Shown here: one piece after another, positions 58,972-64,000 of the stretch
How positions within the stretch are numbered: the stretch's first letter is position 1
Layout: each line of letters begins with the position of its first letter
Notes under the pieces: generated by a model
What the model saw: only the letters and a program-made list of their open reading frames with translations
What the model was told of the DNA's origin: nothing
Database searches by the model: none
Position numbers and translations under genes: made by a program
Origin: Rhodococcus sp. KRD197
Lineage (GTDB): Bacteria; Actinomycetota; Actinomycetes; Mycobacteriales; Mycobacteriaceae
Length of the DNA: 64,000 nucleotides
Reading direction: 5' to 3'
Assembly: GCF_017168235.1 (NCBI RefSeq)
Contig: NZ_JABFAO010000004.1
Span: 1,073,778-1,137,777 of the forward strand

Positions 58972-59460
58972 ATGGGCTATTACCGAGACGCTACGGAAGA
59001 AGAAATCGCACGCGGAGAAGCTACGAGCTGGAGCTTGCGCACTCCTGACGACGCCAAGGATCTGCCCATAGACGAGCGCTTCCGCCGAACAAGCGAGGCG
59101 GACATGCGATACGACCACAAAGTGTGGGTGTCTGAGCCGAGCGACGATTGGCTAACAGCCGTGCAACTGGTCAGTGAGAACGGGTACAGACCCGAAGCGC
59201 TCACACGCCTCTTCGGCCCCGCGACTAATGGCCCGGATGGGATACGAGGCTGGCTGGCAGTGCACGTCGACCACATCGAAGAAACCGTGATCAATCGGGC
59301 TGTCGAGTTGCTCAAAACGAGTTTGTTCAATTCCCGCCTCGAAGATCTGTTCCCGGTTGTCGCCGGCCCCGAAGACTGGCCATCAGAAGCAGAGGCCGCG
59401 GACATGATCGCCGGCCTCGCAGCAAGCAACGAGAACTCTGACGGTGAGGTTGGCGTGTGA
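58972..59460 (+). CDS. Hypothetical acidic protein downstream of rep
   Basis: A 162-residue protein: MGYYRDATEEEIARGEATSW, KVWVSEPSDDWLTAVQLVSE, LAVHVDHIEETVINRAVELL. Soluble, acidic, without a known motif. The 98-bp gap after rep contains a possible promoter. It precedes the non-coding repeat zone before parA. Confidence 0.6.
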   Translation: MGYYRDATEEEIARGEATSWSLRTPDDAKDLPIDERFRRTSEADMRYDHKVWVSEPSDDWLTAVQLVSENGYRPEALTRLFGPATNGPDGIRGWLAVHVDHIEETVINRAVELLKTSLFNSRLEDLFPVVAGPEDWPSEAEAADMIAGLAASNENSDGEVGV

Positions 59461-59646
59461 ATGACCCATTCAAACGCGTCGCGGAGCTCAATGCGGTTGG
59501 CCGTAGTGGCGGAAGAGCGGGGGCACGAGGATCCGGTTATGCCGAAGTGCGAAGGTGGGGTCGCGTGTCATGCCCCCGGTTGTTGTTCTAGTTGGTTCGG
59601 GCGTCCCGGACCCAATGACCAGCAACTTCATGGTTGCGATGTGGCT

Positions 59647-59696
59647 GCATTAGTTCATGCAAGCATTAATTAAATAATGCTTGCATGAACTAATGC
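59647..59696. repeat. Perfect 21-bp inverted repeat
   Basis: Arms 59647-59667 and 59676-59696 are perfect complements (left arm begins GCATTAGTTCATGCAAG), with the 8-base centre AATTAAAT. It is the most AT-rich point of the plasmid core, between rep and parA, so it is a candidate origin, centromere or binding site for the small partition protein. The arm core TTGCATGAACTAATGCG shares TAATGCATGCGTTCACG-like letters with 60641-60660 after parA. Confidence 0.8.
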
Positions 59697-59872
59697 GTTC
59701 TGTCTTTAGATCTTGCACTCACGCACTCACTCACGCAGGCATGCGTTAGATAGTTAGTTATCGAGTGAGTGACTGAACGCGTGAGTTACGTAACTAGTGA
59801 GTGAACGAACGCGTGAGTGAGTGAGTGAGTGAGTGAGTGAGTGAGTGAGTTAGTTAGTGCTAGTATGAGTTC
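59697..59872. repeat. GTGA microsatellite and partition-site repeats before parA
   Basis: Contains GAACGCGTGAGT twice, the opposite-strand ACTCACGCA near 59715, and an unbroken GTGA tetranucleotide run of about nine and a half units (59813-59850). A -10 element TAGTAT (59861-59866) lies seven bases before the parA ATG, with no Shine-Dalgarno between, so parA is probably leaderless and the -35 falls inside the microsatellite. Looks like a parS-type centromere overlapping the promoter. Confidence 0.65.
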
Positions 59873-60643
59873 ATGAAGGTAATCATGGTGTATAGCGAGG
59901 CCGGGGGCGTCACGAAGACCACCACAGCTGTATCGCTGGCGATGGTTTCGGCGGCGGCTGGAAATTCCACCACCTTGATAGATCTGGACCCCAGAGGTGC
60001 TGCCACCAAGTGGGTCGGCAGTTATCCAGACGAATCCTGGAAGCATGTGGGAGCGATCCTCGCGGACTCGAATCCGGAGGGGTGGGCTGATGACCTGGCA
60101 ATTCCCACCGAGTGGTCCGAACGTCTGCGAATTCTTCCTTCAGCGCGGTCCCTCTCGAATCGCGAAAAGGACTACGAAGACCATGCAGAGCTACGCCTCG
60201 CCGTGGCATTAGAGGGACACTCCTCGAATGTCGTAGTCATCGACTGCCCAAACCGGCAGGGCGGTCTTCTGACCCAGAACGCGCTGGCTGCTTCCACGCT
60301 TGTTGTCTACGCGGCCACGGCCAATCAAGACGGACTCGACGGGGTCGAGGGGGCGCGAGAGAGTGTCCAAAAGTTCCGAGCAAGCCGCGAGAAGATCGGG
60401 GCGGCGGTCAATCTCCATGAAGCAGGGATTGTCGTCGGAGCTGTGAAGGACACGGTGATGACGAAGGTGTCTACCAAGGCGCTTGAGCTTCTACATGAAA
60501 CAGGACTTCAGCTCAGCCCCATCATCCCGAACCGGACGATAGTTGACCAGTCGCGAATGACAGGGGAGTGGTACGGCAAGTTCGACAAGGGTTCCCCTGT
60601 ACTTGCCGCTTACCAGCAGGTATTTTCAAAAATCATTAATTAA
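59873..60643 (+). CDS. parA: ParA-type partition ATPase
   Basis: A 256-residue protein. VIMVYSEAGGVTKTTTAVSL is the deviant Walker A, with Ala-Gly-Gly-Val-Thr-Lys in place of the usual KGGVGK; TLIDLDPRGAATKWVG is motif A', and VVVIDCPNRQGGLLTQNALA the Walker B region. This Walker A variant is found in actinobacterial plasmid ParA proteins. With the small DNA-binding partner 36 bp downstream and the centromere-like repeats upstream it forms a type Ib-like partition cassette. Confidence 0.9.
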   Translation: MKVIMVYSEAGGVTKTTTAVSLAMVSAAAGNSTTLIDLDPRGAATKWVGSYPDESWKHVGAILADSNPEGWADDLAIPTEWSERLRILPSARSLSNREKDYEDHAELRLAVALEGHSSNVVVIDCPNRQGGLLTQNALAASTLVVYAATANQDGLDGVEGARESVQKFRASREKIGAAVNLHEAGIVVGAVKDTVMTKVSTKALELLHETGLQLSPIIPNRTIVDQSRMTGEWYGKFDKGSPVLAAYQQVFSKIIN

Positions 60644-60678
60644 TGCATGCGTTCACGCATTCGTGAAAGGTAGCGACA

Positions 60679-60978
60679 GTGAGTAGCGAACCCGACCTGA
60701 GCATCCCACGCAGAGGGCCCCGTCCCGCCGCCGATGAAGCCGTTGACTCCGCTGAGGTCGCACGGGCAACGAAGATCCCGCCCCGACCGGTGGGGCGACC
60801 CCGCCGTCAGAGGGCCGAACCAGTCATTCAATTCTCGACGCGTTTGGGTATGAGCTACCGAGAAGCCATCGACTCGGTCATGGATGAAACCGGCGACACC
60901 ATCCGCGAAATCATCGAGCACGCTCTCCTAGAGACCTACCCAGGCCACTTCAAGCAAAAGTCGTCGAAGCAGCGGTAA
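60679..60978 (+). CDS. Small ParB-like/RHH partition partner
   Basis: A 99-residue protein from GTG 60679 with AAAGG upstream. N-terminal half is Pro/Arg-rich and disordered (PPRPVGRPRRQRAEPVIQFS, AT-hook-like); C-terminal half is an RHH-type fold (STRLGMSYREAIDSVMDETG, IREIIEHALLETYPGHF). Size and position are those of the centromere-binding partner of a short ParA. Confidence 0.75.
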   Translation: MSSEPDLSIPRRGPRPAADEAVDSAEVARATKIPPRPVGRPRRQRAEPVIQFSTRLGMSYREAIDSVMDETGDTIREIIEHALLETYPGHFKQKSSKQR

Positions 60979-61083
60979 GACGGCGAGCTGAAACGCCCAG
61001 GCCTGTCTACCACCTGCAGGGCCCCGGCAGTGCTGACACACCACCGGGGCCATCGGCCACAGACAACCAAGGAGCTGTGACCT

Positions 61084-61986
61084 ATGAACCACCGTAACTC
61101 GCAAGCCGCCATCGAAGACCCTGGGAGCCCCTCTGAGGCACCTTCGGTCGAAATACACCCCGCTGTCATCGTGTGGGCGCTCGTAATCGGGCTTATAGTC
61201 GCTTTCGCGGTCACAGCATCAAGCTTCGCTCTCAGCTTCGTGACGCTTTATGACCTGGCAGCTATGGCAGGCGCGCGCGACTTGGCGTGGGTGATCCCCG
61301 TAGTGCTGGACGGCCCGATCCTCGCGGCCGGCATCTTCCGAATCGCGCTGTCTCAGCACTCCGACCGGCGAACCATCCTTGGTCGAAGATTCATTATCGC
61401 GGTCTTTGCCCTTACCGGCCTGGCCAGCATGGCGGGAAACGCGTACCACGCAGTGTTAACGGTGACAGATCTCGATGCCTCGGTTGCAGGGGCGATCGGA
61501 GCGCTTGCTCCCCTCATGGTGATGACGATGAGCGAGATGATCTCCATCGTCATCAGCGCGCCTCGGCTCCGCGCCTCGGGCCCACCCAACACCACCGCCC
61601 CCGATGTCGAGGTGCCGCCTAAGGCCGAGAGCGCGCAGACCAACGAAGCGACAGCCCAGCTCATCACTCTCTTCGACGAGCGTGGTGGCCTTGATGACGC
61701 TGTCTGGCTAACCGCCCACATGTATCAGAACCATCCAGACACTCAAGGCAACTTCGCCGCCGTCAGTAGGCACTTAGGCGTAACGGCTACGGCCGTGTCA
61801 AAGCGCTACGACAAGTGGGCGACGCTGATGAATGCGGTGACCGCAGCGAAAGCAGCGGAAGCCGAAGCTCGAAACTCGACGGACCGCAACCAGGATCGCC
61901 TCAAACGCGACGCGGCGGTTGATCCTTTAGTTTCCAGCCCAAGTTCCGATACTGCGACTCCCGAGTATGCGGAGGCGACACGGTGA
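61084..61986 (+). CDS. DUF2637 membrane protein (Spd-like plasmid spread)
   Basis: A 300-residue protein. Four membrane segments (VIVWALVIGLIVAFAVTASS; WVIPVVLDGPILAAGIFRIA; IIAVFALTGLASMAGNAYHA; AVAGAIGALAPLMVMTMSEM) form the DUF2637 domain found in plasmid spread proteins and phages; DLAWVIPVVLDG is characteristic. A soluble C-terminus includes an HTH-like part (VSRHLGVTATAVSKRYDKW). Follows the partition genes by 105 bp. Confidence 0.82.
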   Translation: MNHRNSQAAIEDPGSPSEAPSVEIHPAVIVWALVIGLIVAFAVTASSFALSFVTLYDLAAMAGARDLAWVIPVVLDGPILAAGIFRIALSQHSDRRTILGRRFIIAVFALTGLASMAGNAYHAVLTVTDLDASVAGAIGALAPLMVMTMSEMISIVISAPRLRASGPPNTTAPDVEVPPKAESAQTNEATAQLITLFDERGGLDDAVWLTAHMYQNHPDTQGNFAAVSRHLGVTATAVSKRYDKWATLMNAVTAAKAAEAEARNSTDRNQDRLKRDAAVDPLVSSPSSDTATPEYAEATR

Positions 61987-62010
61987 CACAGCAACGAGCC
62001 CCCGCGCCGC

Positions 62011-62178
62011 TGTGATCACCGCGCGGACGCCGATGAGTTTGCCGACCGCGGATACGCCGGCGCATCGATCAATAACATCATCGCCAACTCATTCATCGAG
62101 CGAGCAAAACCACTTCCGCAGGACCCGTCCTTCGTAGAGGCAGAGTTTCGGTTGCGCTCACCAATCACCCCCGAGTGA
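62011..62178 (+). pseudogene. Fragment of a TetR-family regulator
   Basis: No start codon and 55 codons at most. ADADEFADRGYAGASINNII is the N-terminal HTH signature of TetR proteins; the frame then continues ANSFIERAKPLPQDPSFVEA without the rest of the domain and stops at 62176. A decayed remnant bordering the transposon end at 62308. Confidence 0.6.
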
Positions 62179-62307
62179 CCGATCTGAAAAGGCGTCGGGC
62201 TCGCTGTGACCGAAACCCGGCTCAGCAGCTTCCTGCGGGTTTGGGTGTGCGTTTTGACCATCGTCATAACGGACGATCGAGAACGGCCTTCCAGGGCCGA
62301 GTCACGT

Positions 62308-62400
62308 TGTCAGTTTCAGAAGACGGCTGCACTCTTTGCAGGCGTTTCGAGGGTGAGTGCACGTGTCTTCTGACATTCTGATGTCAGAAGTGCGGTGCAC
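62308..62400 (+). mobile_element. Tn402/Tn5053-type transposon end with three transposase sites
   Basis: The terminal 25 bases (62308-62332) start TGTCAGTTTCAGAAGACG and differ by one base from those at 28434. Further in are an inverted site GTGCACGTGTCTTCTGACA (62357-62375) and a direct site TGTCAGAAGTGCGGTGCAC (62382-62400). Direct-inverted-direct order is that of the IRi end of class 1 integrons. The element extends to the right, where its transposase begins 39 bp later. Confidence 0.88.
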
Positions 62401-62438
62401 GGTCGCATGTTCGGCTCTCGGTGACAGGGAGGCCTGTG

Positions 62439-64000
62439 ATGGACCCCGACAATCTCCACGTCGTGGAGACCGGTGTGCTGACAGCGTCGGGGGAGCGGTG
62501 GTCCCAGGCCGAGACCCGTTTCGCTGTCCTGGCTCCCTTGCTGGAGATGCATCCGGTGCGTTCAGAAGCGGTCGATGATGCGGCCGAACGACTGGGATTG
62601 TCGCGGCGGCGGGTCTATGCGTTGCTTGGCAAACTCAGGGACGAAACGGGTACGGTCACCGACCTTCTGACGAAGGTCTCGCCGGGTGGGCGTGGCCGCA
62701 GCCGTATATCCGCTGACGTCGAAGACGTGATCGGCGATCATCTCACCCGCTATTTTCTTCACCGCCAGAAGCTCAGTGTCGCTGTGCTGCATCGACGTAT
62801 CGCGTTGGCGTGTCATCGCGCGGGTCTGCCTGTGCCGGCCAGAAATACCGTCACCGCGCGTATCGCCGCGCTCCATCCGGCATCGGTGGCCAGGTCACGC
62901 GGAGGACCCGATGCCGCCCGCCCGCGTCAGTCCGCCGGCGACGATCCACCGACAGTTGCGGGGGTTCTGGATCAGGTCCAGATCGACCACACCGTCGTCG
63001 ATGTGATGGTCGTCGACGAGTACGAGCGGCAACCGATCGGTCGCCCCTACCTGACGATCGCCATCGATGTCCTCAGCCGTTCCGTACTCGGGTTCGTCGT
63101 CACTCTGGAGCCGCCGTCGTCGATATCGGTCGGGTTGTGCCTGGGCCGCGTGTGCTGCGAGAAGCAGACATGGCTGGAGGCATGCGAGCTCGCGGAGCAG
63201 GTGCAGTGGCCGATGGCAGGTAAACCGAAACAGTTGTATCTCGACAACGCCTCCGAGTTCAAAAGCGAAGCGCTGCGCCGTGGATGCGCCCAGCACGCCA
63301 TCACACTCGAATACCGTCCTCCGGGCCGACCGCACTACGGCGGGATCGTCGAACGCATCATCGGAACGGCGATGACGGCGGTGCACGAGCTGCCTGGGAC
63401 CACCTTCTCGAACCCAGCGGACCGAGGAAGTTACGACTCGGACAAGCATGCGGCATTGACATTGCGTGAGTTGGAGCGCTGGCTGGTCCTGGCCATAGCC
63501 TCGTACCACGCGAGCGTTCACACAGGGATCGGGAACACTCCGGCCGCAGTGTGGGCCGGCGGGGTCGCCGCAGCTGGTCATGCCCCTCGTGTGGTGCTCG
63601 GCGAAACCGCGTTCCTGGTGGACTTTCTTCCCGTCATCCGGCGACGTCTGACGCGCACGGGCTTCGTTCTCGATCACGTGCACTACTTCTCGAACGCGCT
63701 CAAACCGTGGGTTGCGCGGCGAGAGGATCTGGGGCGGTTCGTGATAAGACGTGACCCACGCGATCTGAGCAGAATCTGGGTCCTCGAACCAGACGGTGCC
63801 GGCTATGTCGAGGTGCCGTACCGGACGATGTCACATCCCGCGGTGACACTGTGGGAGCACAGAGCTGCTATCGCCCGTCTCCGCGAACAAGGTCGGTCGA
63901 ACGTCGATGAGAGCGCACTGTTTTCGATGATCGAGCAGATGCGCGAGGTCACCGACCGCTCGCAGAAAGCCACCCGCAAAGCCCGGCGCAACCGTGCCCG
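62439..64000 (+). CDS. tniA: TniA/TnsB-like DDE transposase (cut by window edge)
   Basis: 520 codons of an open frame from ATG 62439 (GGGAGG upstream) to the window end. N-terminal winged HTH (DAAERLGLSRRRVYALLGKL), then an rve-type catalytic domain: QIDHTVVDVMVV (D183), KQLYLDNASEFKSE (D269) and HYGGIVERIIG (E305), a D,D(35)E spacing typical of TniA/TnsB. Beta-barrel and helical C-terminus follow (WVLEPDGAGYVEVPYRTMSH). Full family members are about 550-600 residues, so little is missing. TniB and TniQ should lie beyond the right edge. Confidence 0.92.
   Translation, partial: MDPDNLHVVETGVLTASGERWSQAETRFAVLAPLLEMHPVRSEAVDDAAERLGLSRRRVYALLGKLRDETGTVTDLLTKVSPGGRGRSRISADVEDVIGDHLTRYFLHRQKLSVAVLHRRIALACHRAGLPVPARNTVTARIAALHPASVARSRGGPDAARPRQSAGDDPPTVAGVLDQVQIDHTVVDVMVVDEYERQPIGRPYLTIAIDVLSRSVLGFVVTLEPPSSISVGLCLGRVCCEKQTWLEACELAEQVQWPMAGKPKQLYLDNASEFKSEALRRGCAQHAITLEYRPPGRPHYGGIVERIIGTAMTAVHELPGTTFSNPADRGSYDSDKHAALTLRELERWLVLAIASYHASVHTGIGNTPAAVWAGGVAAAGHAPRVVLGETAFLVDFLPVIRRRLTRTGFVLDHVHYFSNALKPWVARREDLGRFVIRRDPRDLSRIWVLEPDGAGYVEVPYRTMSHPAVTLWEHRAAIARLREQGRSNVDESALFSMIEQMREVTDRSQKATRKARRNRA

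Noticed and set aside
59813..59850. GTGA run as a CRISPR-like array
   Set aside because: Four-base units without spacers; a simple microsatellite.
62357..62375. Inverted site GTGCACGTGTCTTCTGACA as the right end of an element starting at 28434
   Set aside because: It lacks the full 25-bp terminal form and sits inside the right-hand element between two direct transposase sites, as an internal site does in integron ends.

Overview
The window is high-GC actinobacterial DNA. Its codon use, long runs of genes with 4-bp ATGA/GTGA overlaps, an Lsr2 homologue, a cutinase-like secreted protein and the style of its plasmid genes suggest a Rhodococcus (or close Mycobacteriales) plasmid or megaplasmid. 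Transfer, replication, partition and transposon functions are all present. No rRNA, tRNA or CRISPR array was seen.

Layout. 1-1.2 kb: the 5' part of a MobF-type relaxase gene that runs off the left edge. 1.4-10.2 kb: accessory plasmid genes (a membrane zinc-protease homologue, a nuclease-like protein, an HNH protein, then a minus-strand operon with a Dam-like methylase, a DnaB N-domain protein and an NrdH redoxin). 10.7-14.2 kb: a tightly packed minus-strand run of small membrane proteins, one interrupted at a G7 tract. 14.3-28.3 kb: maintenance region with an RHH protein, an ImuA-like protein, a KfrA-like coiled-coil protein, Lsr2, a large ParB-like protein, a pentapeptide-repeat membrane protein with an in-frame stop, a two-gene unit with possible ADP-ribosyltransferase features, and a serine resolvase. 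Two families of dispersed non-coding repeats (three copies of about 450-480 bp; two copies of about 185 bp) lie directly upstream of small minus-strand genes here.

28.4-41.5 kb: an island of different character. It opens with a Tn402/Tn5053-type transposon end beside the resolvase gene, then carries chrB plus an MFS pump, an MprF-like membrane enzyme, a DUF347-like protein, a FetB-like permease, a two-component system, secreted proteins, a PAP2 phosphatase and a DedA protein. Four direct-repeat boxes with an 11-bp period (CAG-N8-CAG) lie in the intergenic spaces of the two-component region and look like one regulon. 41.4-50.8 kb: a minus-strand cell-envelope/conjugation operon (TrbL/VirB6-like protein, NTF2-type proteins, lipoprotein, small membrane proteins, a MinD-like ATPase with a P-loop-degenerate neighbour, cutinase-like protein, Gly/Ala-rich secreted protein).

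51-62 kb: a regulator/ImmA protease/membrane protein/methyltransferase module, then the plasmid core: an RHH protein, a primase-polymerase-like replication initiator, a long perfect inverted repeat and GTGA microsatellite, ParA, its small partner and a DUF2637 spread-type membrane protein. 62.3-64 kb: a second Tn402/Tn5053-type end followed by a TniA-like D,D(35)E transposase that runs off the right edge.

How it fits together: Rep, ParA and partner, ParB-like, KfrA-like and Lsr2 would copy, segregate and silence the replicon; relaxase plus the envelope operon would transfer it; the resolvase and the transposon ends explain how metal/envelope-stress cargo came to sit in the middle of transfer genes. 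Functions were read from sequence and memory of families only; no database search was run.
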